A DNA stretch of 64,000 bases from Rhizobacter sp. OV335 (lineage in GTDB: Bacteria; Pseudomonadota; Gammaproteobacteria; Burkholderiales; Burkholderiaceae_C), in assembly GCF_900142965.1 (NCBI RefSeq), contig NZ_FRCQ01000008.1:62001-126000 (forward strand), read 5' to 3'. The notes under the pieces were generated by a model that ran no database searches, had not been told where the DNA came from, and was given only the letters and a program-made list of their open reading frames with translations. The translations under genes were made by a program, and so were the position numbers. Shown here piece after piece: positions 55,861 to 64,000 of the stretch; positions within the stretch are counted from its first letter, which is position 1; each line of letters begins with the position of its first letter.

Positions 55861-57534
55861 TCAGGTCTTGTCCCTCAACTCGCGCCGCAGGATCTTGCCG
55901 ACCGGGCTCTTCGGCAGCTCGGTGCGGAACTCCACCACCTTCGGCCGCTTGTAGCCGGTCATGTTGGCCTCGCAGTACGCGCGCACCTCGGCCTCGGTCA
56001 GCGCAGGATTCTTGCGCACGATCACGAGCTTCACCGCCTCGCCGGCCTTCGCGTCGGGCACGCCGATCGCGGCGCATTCGAGCACGCCGGGCATTTGCGT
56101 GACGACGTCCTCGACCTCGTTCGGGTAGACGTTGAAGCCGCTGACCAGGATCATGTCCTTCTTGCGGTCGACGATCTTGAAGTAGCCGTTGCCGTCGACG
56201 GTGCCGATGTCGCCGGTGCGGAAGAAGCCGTCGGCCGTCATCACCTTCGCGGTCTCGTCGGGGCGCTGCCAGTAGCCGGCCATCACCTGCGGGCCGCGGA
56301 TCGCGATCTCGCCCGGCGTGCCCAGCGGCACCTCGCGGCCGTCGTCGTCGAGCAGCGCCAGCTCGGTCGACGGCAGCGGCAGCCCGATGGTGCCGGTGTA
56401 GGCGGTGCTGTCGGTCGGGTTGCAGGTGGCCGACGGCGAGGTCTCCGACAGGCCGTAGCCTTCGCAGATCGGACAGCCCGTCTTCTCGAGCCACAGCTTG
56501 GCCGTGGCCTGCTGCACCGCCATGCCGCCGCCCACCGAGATCTTCAGGTGACTCCAGTCGACGGTGTTGAACAGCGCGTGGTTGGCCATCGCGTTGAACA
56601 GCGTGTTGACCGCCGGCAGGCTGTGGAAGGGCTGCTTGGCCAGCTCCTTGAACACGCCCGGGATGTCGCGCGGGTTCGGGATCAGCAGGTTGCAGCCGCC
56701 GGTGCGCATCGACAGCATCATGTTCGAGGTGAAGCCGAAGATGTGGTACAGCGGCAGCGCGCACACCGACATGATCTGCGTGCCGGCCGGCACCTTGCGC
56801 ATCGCCGGCTGGTACCAGGCCTCGGCCTGCAGCGTGTTGGCGACCAGGTTGCGGTGCAGCAGCACCGCGCCCTTGCTGACGCCGGTGGTGCCGCCGGTGT
56901 ACTGCAGCACCGCGATGTCGTCGAGCTTGAGCGCCGGCGGCTTCAGGCTCGCGCGCTTGCCGGACGAGACCGCGTCATTGAACGGCACCGCCCCGGGCAG
57001 CTCGAAGGCCGGCACCAGCTTCTTCACGTTGCGCACGACGTAGTTGACGATCAGCCCCTTCGGGAAGCCGAGCATGTCGCCCATCGTCGCGAGGATGATC
57101 TTCTTGCTCGGCACCGCGGCCAGGCAGGCCTGCAGCGTCGCGGCGAAGTTCTCGATGATCAGGATCGCCTTCGAGCCGGAGTCCTTCAGCTGGTGCTCCA
57201 GCTCGCGCGGCGTGTACAGCGGGTTGACGTTGACCACCACCATGCCGGCGCGCAGGATGCCGGCGACCGCGATCGGGTACTGCGGCACGTTGGGCATCAT
57301 GATCGCGACGCGGTCGCCCTTCTCGAGCCCGAGCGTCTGCAGGTAGGCCGCGAACGCGCGCGACGCGTCGTCGACCTGGCGGAACGTGAAGACCTTGCCC
57401 ATGAACTTGTAGGCAGGCAGGTCGGCGTACTTCTTCAGGCTTTCGTCGATCAACGCGGTGAGCGACGTGTACTGCTCGACATCGATCTGCTCCGGCACCC
57501 CGCTGGGGTACTGCTTGAGCCAAGTCTTATCCAT
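55861..57534 (-). CDS. fadD: Long-chain fatty acyl-CoA synthetase
   Basis: AMP-forming ligase of 557 aa that activates fatty acids with ATP and CoA. Motif I is YTGGTTGVSKGAVLLHRN, motif II EGYGLSETSPSATCNP, and motif III includes GYFKIVDRKKDMILVSGFNVYPNEVE. The C-terminal catalytic Lys is in PVGKILRREL. The length matches E. coli FadD. Together with the lipase at 36-37 kb and malate synthase it fits use of lipids as carbon source, although the genes are not linked. Confidence 0.95.
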   Translation of the reverse strand: MDKTWLKQYPSGVPEQIDVEQYTSLTALIDESLKKYADLPAYKFMGKVFTFRQVDDASRAFAAYLQTLGLEKGDRVAIMMPNVPQYPIAVAGILRAGMVVVNVNPLYTPRELEHQLKDSGSKAILIIENFAATLQACLAAVPSKKIILATMGDMLGFPKGLIVNYVVRNVKKLVPAFELPGAVPFNDAVSSGKRASLKPPALKLDDIAVLQYTGGTTGVSKGAVLLHRNLVANTLQAEAWYQPAMRKVPAGTQIMSVCALPLYHIFGFTSNMMLSMRTGGCNLLIPNPRDIPGVFKELAKQPFHSLPAVNTLFNAMANHALFNTVDWSHLKISVGGGMAVQQATAKLWLEKTGCPICEGYGLSETSPSATCNPTDSTAYTGTIGLPLPSTELALLDDDGREVPLGTPGEIAIRGPQVMAGYWQRPDETAKVMTADGFFRTGDIGTVDGNGYFKIVDRKKDMILVSGFNVYPNEVEDVVTQMPGVLECAAIGVPDAKAGEAVKLVIVRKNPALTEAEVRAYCEANMTGYKRPKVVEFRTELPKSPVGKILRRELRDKT

Positions 57535-57672
57535 CTGGGGTCTCCGGAAACGAACGGGCGATTCTGTCCCATGGTCCCTCCCTGCCCCCTAAGGTGTTTC
57601 ACCTGAAGGGCGGCAGGAGTTGGGGTGCAACACGATTGACGCTCCTGGAGGCTTCCCGTACGCTTTCGGCGA

Positions 57673-57695
57673 ATTGGTCAGACCACCAGACCAAT
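57673..57695. promoter_or_regulatory. FadR/GntR-type operator before the sugar-acid operon
   Basis: TGGTCAGACCA (57675-57685) fits the TGGT-N3-ACCA consensus of FCD-subfamily GntR regulators. A wider inverted repeat, ATTGGTC (57673-57679) and GACCAAT (57689-57695), overlaps it. It lies 26-48 bases upstream of the SDR start, so a repressor bound there would block the promoter. The regulator gene is not in the window. Confidence 0.7.
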
Positions 57696-57720
57696 CATTG
57701 TGGCCCACGGGAAAACCTCC

Positions 57721-58488
57721 ATGACCCCCTCGACGAACCCACGGCTGGCCGGCAAGGCCGCCCTCGTGACTGCCGCCGGCCAGGGCATCGGCCGCGCCAC
57801 CGCGGAGGCCTTCGCGCGCGAGGGCGCGCGCGTGATTGCGACCGACATCAACGACGCGGCGCTGGCGGAGCTGTCGCGCATCCCCGGCATCACCGTGCAC
57901 CACCTCGACGTGCGCGACGGCGCGGCGGTGCAGTCGCTGGTGGCGGGGCTCGGGCCGCTGCAGGTGCTCTTCAACGGGGCCGGCTTCGTGCATGCCGGCA
58001 CCATCCTCGAGTGCGACGACGCGGCCTGGGATTTCTCGTTCGACCTCAACGTGCGCTCGATGTACCGCACGATCCGCGCGGCGCTGCCGGCGATGCTGGC
58101 AGCGGGCGGCGGCTCGATCATCAACATGGCCTCGGTGGCCGGCAGCATCAAGGGCGCGCCGAACCGCTTCGTCTACGGCACGACCAAGGCGGCGGTGATC
58201 GGGCTGACGAAGTCGGTCGCCGCGGACTTCGTCGCGAAGGGCATCCGCTGCAACGCGATCTGCCCCGGCACCATCGAATCGCCGTCGCTGCGCCAGCGCA
58301 TCGAGGCGCAAGCGGCAGCGGGTGGCCAGACGATCGCGCAGGTCGAGGCCGCCTTCGTCGCGCGGCAGCCGATCGGCCGCATCGGCAGCACCGCCGAGAT
58401 CGCCGCGCTCGCGGTGTATCTTGCGTCCGACGAGTCCGGATTCACCACCGGCACCGCCCAGGTCATCGACGGCGGCTGGTCCAACTGA
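57721..58488 (+). CDS. SDR-family sugar-acid dehydrogenase
   Basis: Short-chain dehydrogenase of 255 aa. NAD-binding motif TAAGQGIGRATAEAFAREGARV, followed by DINDAAL (Asp favours NAD), the FNGAGFV element, catalytic Ser in INMASVAGS and YGTTKAAVIGLTKS (Tyr and Lys). The C-terminal ARQPIGRIGSTAEIAALAVYLASDESGFTTGT resembles 2-keto-3-deoxy-L-fuconate or L-rhamnonate 4-dehydrogenases. Followed by a FAH-family hydrolase and a UxaA-type dehydratase. The ATG at 57721 is preferred over a GTG at 57700. Substrate inferred from context. Confidence 0.88.
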   Translation: MTPSTNPRLAGKAALVTAAGQGIGRATAEAFAREGARVIATDINDAALAELSRIPGITVHHLDVRDGAAVQSLVAGLGPLQVLFNGAGFVHAGTILECDDAAWDFSFDLNVRSMYRTIRAALPAMLAAGGGSIINMASVAGSIKGAPNRFVYGTTKAAVIGLTKSVAADFVAKGIRCNAICPGTIESPSLRQRIEAQAAAGGQTIAQVEAAFVARQPIGRIGSTAEIAALAVYLASDESGFTTGTAQVIDGGWSN

Positions 58489-58510
58489 AGCAGCACTGAA
58501 AGAGAAGTCC

Positions 58511-59374
58511 ATGAAACTGATGCGCCATGGCCCGAAGGGCTCCGAGCAACCCGCACTGGTCGATGCCGACGGCAAGGTGCGCGACCTGTCGGGCGTGCTC
58601 GCCGACATCAACGCGTCGACCTTGTCGCCGCACGGGCTGAAGCGGCTGCACGAGCTGAACCCGTCGACGCTGCCACTGGTCGAGACGCCGGGCCGCATCG
58701 CGCCGCCGTGGGCCGGCCTCGGCAAGTTCATCTGCATCGGCCTGAACTACGCCGACCATGCGGCCGAATCGGGCCAGCCGGTGCCGGCCGAGCCGGTGAT
58801 CTTCATGAAGGCGAGCAGCGCGCTGATCGGCTGCAACGATGCGGTGGTGCTGCCGAAGAATTCGCTGAAGAGCGACTGGGAGGTCGAGCTGGGGGTCGTG
58901 ATCGGCAGCACGGCGCGCTACGTGTCGGAAGCCGACGCGCTGGACCATGTGGCCGGCTTCTGCGTCGTCAACGACCTGTCGGAGCGCGAGTACCAGTTGG
59001 AGCGCGGCGGCACCTGGGACAAGGGCAAGGGCTGCGACACCTTCGGCCCGGTCGGCCCGTGGCTGGTCACGAAGGACGAGGTGTCCGATCCGCAGAATTT
59101 GTCGATGTGGCTCGAGGTCAACGGCAAGCGCTTCCAGAACGGCAACACGAAGACGATGGTGTTCAACGTGGCGCACCTGGTCAGCTACGTGAGCCGCTTC
59201 ATGACGCTGCACCCGGGCGACCTGATCAGCACCGGCACGCCGCCCGGCGTCGGCATGGGGCAGAAGCCGCAGCTGTACCTGAAGCCGGGCGATTCGATGA
59301 AACTGGGCATCCAGGGCCTGGGCGAGCAGCAGCAGAAGGTGCACGCCTGGAACCCGGAGCTGATCGACGGGTGA
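58511..59374 (+). CDS. FAH-family hydrolase (probable 2,4-diketo-3-deoxy sugar acid hydrolase)
   Basis: Fumarylacetoacetate hydrolase-family protein of 287 aa. The metal site is visible as IGLNYADHAAESG, VELGVVIG and GFCVVNDLSEREYQ, with FGPVGPWLVTKDEV and LISTGTPPGVGMG near the C-terminus. In L-fucose and L-rhamnose oxidative pathways such enzymes split 2,4-diketo-3-deoxy acids into pyruvate and lactate or glycolate. It follows the SDR gene by 22 bases and precedes the UxaA gene by 7, consistent with one operon and this pathway logic. Confidence 0.9.
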   Translation: MKLMRHGPKGSEQPALVDADGKVRDLSGVLADINASTLSPHGLKRLHELNPSTLPLVETPGRIAPPWAGLGKFICIGLNYADHAAESGQPVPAEPVIFMKASSALIGCNDAVVLPKNSLKSDWEVELGVVIGSTARYVSEADALDHVAGFCVVNDLSEREYQLERGGTWDKGKGCDTFGPVGPWLVTKDEVSDPQNLSMWLEVNGKRFQNGNTKTMVFNVAHLVSYVSRFMTLHPGDLISTGTPPGVGMGQKPQLYLKPGDSMKLGIQGLGEQQQKVHAWNPELIDG

Positions 59375-59381
59375 GTCCCTG

Positions 59382-60902
59382 ATGGAAGCGAGTGCCCCCA
59401 CCATCCGCATCCATGCGGCCGATGACGTCGTCATCGCGCGGCGCCAACTGGTGTCGGGCACGCGCATCGAATCCGAAGGCGTCACCGTCAGCGGCCTGAT
59501 CCCGCCCGGCCACAAGCTCGCGGTGCGCGACATCGCGGCCGGTGCCCCGGTGCGGCGCTACAACCAGGTGATCGGCATCGCACGCCAGCCGATCGCGGCC
59601 GGCCAGCATGTGCACACGCACAACCTGGAGTTCTCGAGCTTCGAGCGCGACCCGGCCATCGGCGCCGATGCGCACCCGACGGACTTCGTCGCAACCCCGG
59701 CCACGTTCCAGGGCATCGTGCGCGCCGACGGCCGCGTCGCGACGCGCAACTACCTCGGCATCCTGACCTCGGTGAACTGCTCGGCGACCGTCGCGCGCGC
59801 GATCGCCGACCACTTCCGGCGCGACATCCACCCCGAGGCGCTGGCCGCGTTCCCGAACGTCGACGGCGTGGTCGCGCTGACGCACGGCGCCGGCTGCGCG
59901 ACCGACAGCGAGGGCGAGCCGCTGCAGGTGCTGCGCCGCACGCTGGCCGGCTATGCGCGGCACCCGAACTTCGCCGCGCTGCTGATGGTGGGCCTCGGCT
60001 GCGAGACCAACCAGATCGCCGGCATCGGGCTGGCCGACGGCCCGCGGCTGCACAGCTACAACATTCAGGACGCCGGCGGCACCGCGAAGGCGGTGGCTCG
60101 CGGCATCGCATTGATCCACGAGATGCTGCCGGAGGCGAACCGCACCCGGCGCCAGCCGGTCAGCGCGAGCCACCTGTGCGTCGGGCTGCAATGCGGTGGC
60201 TCCGACGGCTACTCCGGCATCAGCGCGAACCCGGCGCTCGGCGCGGCGGTCGACCTGCTGGTGCGCCACGGCGGCACCGCGATCCTGTCGGAGACGCCCG
60301 AGATCTACGGCGGCGAGCACCTGCTGACGCGGCGCGCGGTGTCGCCCGCGGTCGCCGGCAAGCTGCTCGCGCGGCTGCGCTGGTGGGAAGACCACTGCGC
60401 CCGCAACCATGCCGAGATGGACAACAACCCGTCGGCCGGCAACAAGGCCGGCGGGCTGACGACCATCCTCGAGAAATCGCTGGGCGCGATCGCGAAGAGC
60501 GGCACCACCAACCTGGTCGACGTGTGCGAGTACGCCGAGCCGGTCACCGCGCACGGCCTCGTCTTCATGGACACGCCCGGCTACGACCCGGTCAGCGCGA
60601 CCGGCCAGGTCGCCGGCGGCGCGAACCTGATCTGCTTCACGACCGGCCGCGGCTCGGCCTATGGCTGCGCACCCTCACCGTCGCTGAAGCTGTCGACCAA
60701 CACCGCGCTGTGGCTGCGCCAGCAGGACGACATCGACATCAACTGCGGCAGCGTGGTCGACGGCAGCGCGACCATTGGTGAGTTGGGCGAGGCGATCTTC
60801 CAGCAGATGCTGGCGACCGCGTCGGGCGAGCTGACCAAGAGCGAGCGCCACGGCTACGGCCAGAACGAATTCGTGCCGTGGCAGTTCGGTGCGGTGATGT
60901 AG
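59382..60902 (+). CDS. UxaA-family sugar-acid dehydratase
   Basis: Altronate/galactarate dehydratase-family enzyme of 506 aa. The N-terminal SAF-like domain (about 5-90; VIARRQLVSGTRIESEG, HVHTHNLEF) precedes the catalytic domain with RNYLGILTSVNCSATV, HGAGCATDSEGEPL, GLGCETNQIAG, GLQCGGSDGYSGISANPALGA and NPSAGNKAGGLTTILEKSLG. The conserved cysteines fit an Fe-dependent dehydratase. It would make a 2-keto-3-deoxy acid for the SDR and FAH enzymes. Converges with the TRAP operon, 13 bases from the dctM stop. Confidence 0.92.
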   Translation: MEASAPTIRIHAADDVVIARRQLVSGTRIESEGVTVSGLIPPGHKLAVRDIAAGAPVRRYNQVIGIARQPIAAGQHVHTHNLEFSSFERDPAIGADAHPTDFVATPATFQGIVRADGRVATRNYLGILTSVNCSATVARAIADHFRRDIHPEALAAFPNVDGVVALTHGAGCATDSEGEPLQVLRRTLAGYARHPNFAALLMVGLGCETNQIAGIGLADGPRLHSYNIQDAGGTAKAVARGIALIHEMLPEANRTRRQPVSASHLCVGLQCGGSDGYSGISANPALGAAVDLLVRHGGTAILSETPEIYGGEHLLTRRAVSPAVAGKLLARLRWWEDHCARNHAEMDNNPSAGNKAGGLTTILEKSLGAIAKSGTTNLVDVCEYAEPVTAHGLVFMDTPGYDPVSATGQVAGGANLICFTTGRGSAYGCAPSPSLKLSTNTALWLRQQDDIDINCGSVVDGSATIGELGEAIFQQMLATASGELTKSERHGYGQNEFVPWQFGAVM

Positions 60903-60915
60903 ATCCGTGACGTGA

Positions 60916-62238
60916 TCAGCGCGCCAGCAGGTGCGGCAGCGTCAGCGACAACGCCGGCCAGTACGTCACCAGGATCAGGAACCCGATCATCGTCAGCAGC
61001 CACGGCCACACCGCGATCGTCAGCTCGGTGATGCCCATCTTGCTGATGCCCGACGCGACGTACAGGTTCAGCCCGACCGGCGGGTGGCACATGCCGACCT
61101 CCATGTTGACCGCCATCAGGATGCCCAGGTGGATCGGGTTGACGCCCAGCTTGCAGGCCACCGGGTACAGGATCGGCGCCATGATCAGCACGATCGCCGA
61201 CGGGTCCATGAAATTGCCGGCCACCAGCAGGATGATATTGACCAGCAGCAGGAACACCACCACGCCGAAGCCCTGCCCCGTCATCCACGCCGCCATCGAC
61301 TGCGGGATCTGCTCGGAGGTCAGCAGGAACGAGAACAGCACCGCGTTCGTGATGATGTACAGCAGCATCGAACTCATCGCGGCCGCGTTGCGCAGCACCT
61401 TCGGCACGTCGCGCAGCTTCAGGTCCTTGTAGATGAAGACCGAGATCACGAAGGCATACACCGCCGCGATGGCCGCCGCCTCGGTCGGCGTGAAGATGCC
61501 GGAGTAGATGCCGCCGATCACGATCACGATCAGCGCGATGCCCCAGAACGCGTCGCGGAAGGCCTTCCAGCGTTCGCCCCAGCTGGCGCGCGGCAGCCGC
61601 GGGTAGTCGAACTTGCGCGCCCGGTACCAGGTGGTCACGCCCAGCAGCAGCGACAGCAGCAGCCCGGGCAGCACGCCGGCGATGAACAGATCGCCGACCG
61701 ATGCGGTCGCCACCGGCTGGCCGTCCGGCCCGGTCGCGTTCATGCCGTTGGTGGCGATCGAGAAGATCACCAGGTTGATCGACGGCGGGAACAGGATGCC
61801 CAACGCGCCCGAGGTGGTGATCACGCCGGCCGAGAAGCGCTTCGGGTAGCCGGCCTTCTGCATCGCCGGCAGCAGGATGGTGCCGACCGCGACCACCGTG
61901 GCGACCGACGAGCCCGAGATCGCCGCGAACAGCGCACAGGCCAGCACGCCGGCGAGCCCCAGCCCGCCGTAGAAGTGCCCGACCATCGTCGACGCGAAGT
62001 GGATCATCCGCCGCGCCGCCCCCCCGTTGGTCAGGAAGTTGCCGGCCAGGATGAAGAACGGGATCGCCATGATCTCGAACTTCTCGAGCCCCGAGAACAG
62101 CTTGAGCCCGATCGACGCGATCGGCTCGTTGGTCATGCCGAAGAAGAAACCCAGCACCGTGAGGCCGAGCGCGATGGAGACCGGCATGCCGGTCAGCATC
62201 AGCAGCACCAGCAGGCCGAAGATGATCAAGGCGTTCAT
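60916..62238 (-). CDS. dctM: TRAP transporter large permease
   Basis: DctM-family membrane protein of 440 aa with about 12 helices. Family features are FFILAGNFLTNGGAARRMIHFA, GSSVATVVAVGTILLPAMQKAGYPKRFSAG-type sequence, and SGALGILFPPSINLVIF. It forms the Na+-driven transport channel with the small subunit. The start overlaps the dctQ stop (ATGA). Convergent with the sugar-acid operon, so transporter and enzymes may serve one substrate. Confidence 0.95.
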   Translation of the reverse strand: MNALIIFGLLVLLMLTGMPVSIALGLTVLGFFFGMTNEPIASIGLKLFSGLEKFEIMAIPFFILAGNFLTNGGAARRMIHFASTMVGHFYGGLGLAGVLACALFAAISGSSVATVVAVGTILLPAMQKAGYPKRFSAGVITTSGALGILFPPSINLVIFSIATNGMNATGPDGQPVATASVGDLFIAGVLPGLLLSLLLGVTTWYRARKFDYPRLPRASWGERWKAFRDAFWGIALIVIVIGGIYSGIFTPTEAAAIAAVYAFVISVFIYKDLKLRDVPKVLRNAAAMSSMLLYIITNAVLFSFLLTSEQIPQSMAAWMTGQGFGVVVFLLLVNIILLVAGNFMDPSAIVLIMAPILYPVACKLGVNPIHLGILMAVNMEVGMCHPPVGLNLYVASGISKMGITELTIAVWPWLLTMIGFLILVTYWPALSLTLPHLLAR

Positions 62239-62879
62239 GCGGCCACTCCGGCTTCGTCGTCCAGGCCTTCCACGTGCGCGACCTCATGGTGCGGCAGCTC
62301 GCCGCGCCGCCAGAAGGCCCACATCACCTGCAGGAAGCGGAAACACATCAGGTACGACGCCAGCGGAATGCAGGCGTACGGGATCCAGGTCGGCACCTCC
62401 AGGTCGGGCGAGGTCGGGCCCTCGGGCACGTCGCCCACATCCCAGCCGAAGGTGGTGAACAGCGCGTGGTGGAAGCCGTTGTCCCAGACGAACACCGCGC
62501 CCATCGTGCCGACCACGCCGGTGAAGACCACGCCGCCGAGCAGCCCGACCAGCGTCAGCCAGCGTGCCTGCGCCGGCGGCAGCGCGCGCACCAGCGTGTC
62601 GACGCCGACGTGCGTGCCGTGGCGCACACCGTAGGCCGCGCCGAATTTCGCCATCCACACGAACATGTAGATGCACAGCTCCTGCGCCCAGCTGAGGTTC
62701 AGGCCGAGCAGGAAATCCTGCACCGGCTGCAACACGGGCGGGTAGTGCGCGGCGGCCGCATAGCGGTGCACCACGGCGACGAAGATCAGCAGCGTCGCCG
62801 CGCCCATCAGGGTGGCGATCAGCCATTCCTCGAGGTGGTCGAGGAAGCGGTTCACGGACCGCAGCACCGGCGCGACCAT
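62235..62879 (-). CDS. dctQ: TRAP transporter small permease
   Basis: DctQ-family protein of 214 aa with four helices (LIATLMGAATLLIFVAVVHRY; ELCIYMFVWMAKFGAAYGV; WLTLVGLLGGVVFTGVVGTM; IPYACIPLASYLMCF). The GVRHGTHVGVDTL motif after helix 2 is characteristic. It is longer than many DctQ proteins because of a loop of about 30 residues before the last helix (FGWDVGDVPEGPTSPDLEVP). Lies between dctP and dctM. Confidence 0.92.
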   Translation of the reverse strand: MVAPVLRSVNRFLDHLEEWLIATLMGAATLLIFVAVVHRYAAAAHYPPVLQPVQDFLLGLNLSWAQELCIYMFVWMAKFGAAYGVRHGTHVGVDTLVRALPPAQARWLTLVGLLGGVVFTGVVGTMGAVFVWDNGFHHALFTTFGWDVGDVPEGPTSPDLEVPTWIPYACIPLASYLMCFRFLQVMWAFWRRGELPHHEVAHVEGLDDEAGVAA

Positions 62880-62886
62880 GGCGGGC

Positions 62887-63912
62887 CTACTTCGCCGGCA
62901 CGAAGCCGGCCGCCTTGTAGACCGCGTCGATGGTCGACTGGCCCACGCGCGACGCCATTTCCTTGTGCACCGGCATCAGCGCCTTCTTCCACTCGTCGAG
63001 CTCAGCGGCCGTCGGCGTGTAGATGGTGGTCTTGCCGCTCGCGCGCATCTTCTCGAGGTCGTCGATGTTCTCCTTGGTCGCCATGTCGTTGGCGAACGCG
63101 GTCGCCTCTTTCAATGCGCCTTCGAGGATGGTGCGGATGTCGGCCGGCAGCCCGTCCCAGAACTTCTTGTTGACGATCACCGCATAGGCCAGGTGGCCGT
63201 GGTTCGAGATCGTCGTGTGCTTCTGCACCTCGTAGGTCTTCTGCGTGTAGAAGTTCGACGGCACGCCCTCGCAGCCGTCGACCACGCCGGACTGCAGCGC
63301 CTGGTACAGCTCGCTGAAGGCCATCACCTGCGGCACCGCGCCGAGCGCGCGCATCTCGGCATCGAGCACCTTCGAGCTCTGGATGCGCATCTTCAGGCCC
63401 CTGAAGTCGGCCACCTTGTGCAGCGGCTTGTTGGCACTCATGATGTGGAAGCCGTTGTCCCAGTACGCGAGGCCCTTGACGCCCTTGGGCTCCAACTTCC
63501 TGAACAGGTCGGCACCCACCTGGCCCTCGGTGACCGCGCGGAACGCCGCCTGGTCCTTGAAGATGAACGGCAGGTCGAAGACCTCGAATTCCTTGACGCC
63601 CAGCGGGCCGAACTTGGCGAGCGACGGCGCGAGCATCTGCACCGAGCCGAGCTGCAGCGCCTCCATCTCTTCCTTGTCCTTGTAGAGCTGGCTGTTCGGG
63701 TAGACATCCACCTTCACGCGGCCGCCGCTGCGCTGCTCGGCCAGTTCCTTGAAGCGCTGCGCGCCGTTGCCCTTGGGCGTGTCGGGGGCCACGACGTGGC
63801 TGAACTTGATGACGATGGGCGCCTGCGCGAAGGTGGTCGGGGCGGCCACGGCCAATGCGGCGGCGGCGAGCGCGCTGCGGCGCGTGATCGACCGCGTTGT
63901 GGAATGCGTCAT
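62887..63912 (-). CDS. dctP: TRAP transporter substrate-binding protein DctP
   Basis: Periplasmic solute receptor of 341 aa. The signal peptide (ITRRSALAAAALAVAAPTTFAQA) has two Arg and may use Tat or Sec. Family features are IKFSHVVAPDTPKGNGAQRF, PNSQLYKDKEEMEALQLGSVQM, the carboxylate-binding Arg segment GLKMRIQSSKVLDAEMRALGA, and GVVDGCEGVPSNFYTQK. It resembles C4-dicarboxylate receptors, but related proteins bind sugar acids, and the neighbouring dehydratase operon favours the latter. First gene of the dctPQM operon; a palindrome lies 65 bases before its start. Confidence 0.94.
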   Translation of the reverse strand: MTHSTTRSITRRSALAAAALAVAAPTTFAQAPIVIKFSHVVAPDTPKGNGAQRFKELAEQRSGGRVKVDVYPNSQLYKDKEEMEALQLGSVQMLAPSLAKFGPLGVKEFEVFDLPFIFKDQAAFRAVTEGQVGADLFRKLEPKGVKGLAYWDNGFHIMSANKPLHKVADFRGLKMRIQSSKVLDAEMRALGAVPQVMAFSELYQALQSGVVDGCEGVPSNFYTQKTYEVQKHTTISNHGHLAYAVIVNKKFWDGLPADIRTILEGALKEATAFANDMATKENIDDLEKMRASGKTTIYTPTAAELDEWKKALMPVHKEMASRVGQSTIDAVYKAAGFVPAK

Positions 63913-63976
63913 GTCTTGTCTCCGGATGGTCTGTACTGCGGCGGGATTCTGGTCGGCGGCCCGGAGCGCGGGTAGT

Positions 63977-63990
63977 TGTGGAGTTCCACA
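63977..63990. promoter_or_regulatory. Palindrome upstream of dctP
   Basis: TGTGGA-GT-TCCACA has six-base arms around two bases. It lies 65-78 bases upstream of the dctP start, at the edge of the window. It looks like an operator for an IclR- or GntR-type regulator, distinct from the TGGT-N3-ACCA site of the facing operon. Confidence 0.45.
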
Positions 63991-64000
63991 TTTCGGTGCC

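Overview
The window looks like chromosome of a high-GC betaproteobacterium of the order Burkholderiales. Supporting signs are the very GC-rich third codon positions, the leuS-lptE-holA and lptA-lptB-rpoN orders, a Bug-family (TctC-like) binding protein, a two-gene lipase/foldase locus and many LysR/IclR regulators. The genus cannot be fixed from sequence alone. No rRNA, tRNA, CRISPR array, insertion sequence or prophage was recognised.

Layout. 1-2.65 kb: a DctS/DctR-like sensor kinase (5' end outside the window) and its FixJ/LuxR-type regulator. 2.7-6.4 kb: a tightly overlapping housekeeping run (SPFH protein, thiL, pgpA, pncC, ghrA). 6.4-10.7 kb: leuS-lptE-holA on the minus strand. 11.3-20.5 kb: a sugar locus, probably for beta-1,3-glucan. 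It has a LysR regulator, a secreted GH128 lipoprotein, a LacI regulator, a GH1 beta-glucosidase and a four-gene Gts-type ABC importer. A perfect 16-bp palindrome lies between the LacI and GH1 genes and a related site lies before the GH128 gene. 20.5-25.7 kb: small proteins, a class II amidotransferase, a flavin reductase and a two-subunit molybdenum hydroxylase.

25.8-31.4 kb: the main accessory island, an orphan type VI secretion cargo module read leftwards. Its order is DUF2169 adaptor, thiolase-fold protein lacking the catalytic histidines, PAAR-like (DUF4150) protein with a C-terminal PD-(D/E)XK nuclease motif, two tandem DUF3396 presumed immunity proteins, and an unrecognised protein. No T6SS structural genes are in view. 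Base composition drops over the toxin tip and the immunity genes.

31.6-38.9 kb: MFS exporter, M13 peptidase, lipase with its dedicated foldase, malate synthase. 39.1-44.0 kb: IclR regulator, HMG-CoA-lyase-like enzyme, CaiB/BaiF CoA-transferase, Bug protein and LysR regulator, a likely branched hydroxy-acid catabolic unit. 44.0-55.8 kb: PsiF-like protein, Ser/Thr kinase with a cyclic-nucleotide-binding-like tail, argS, SPOR protein, a Tat-type DsbA, lptA-lptB-rpoN, an RlmL-like methyltransferase, YidB-like protein, rsmE and two hypotheticals. 55.9-57.5 kb: fadD. 57.7-63.9 kb: a sugar-acid catabolic operon (SDR, FAH hydrolase, UxaA-type dehydratase) convergent with a DctPQM TRAP importer. A FadR-type operator precedes the former and a different palindrome the latter.

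Start codons were revised wherever an upstream extension was unsupported. Functions rest on recognised motifs and gene order; no database search was possible.
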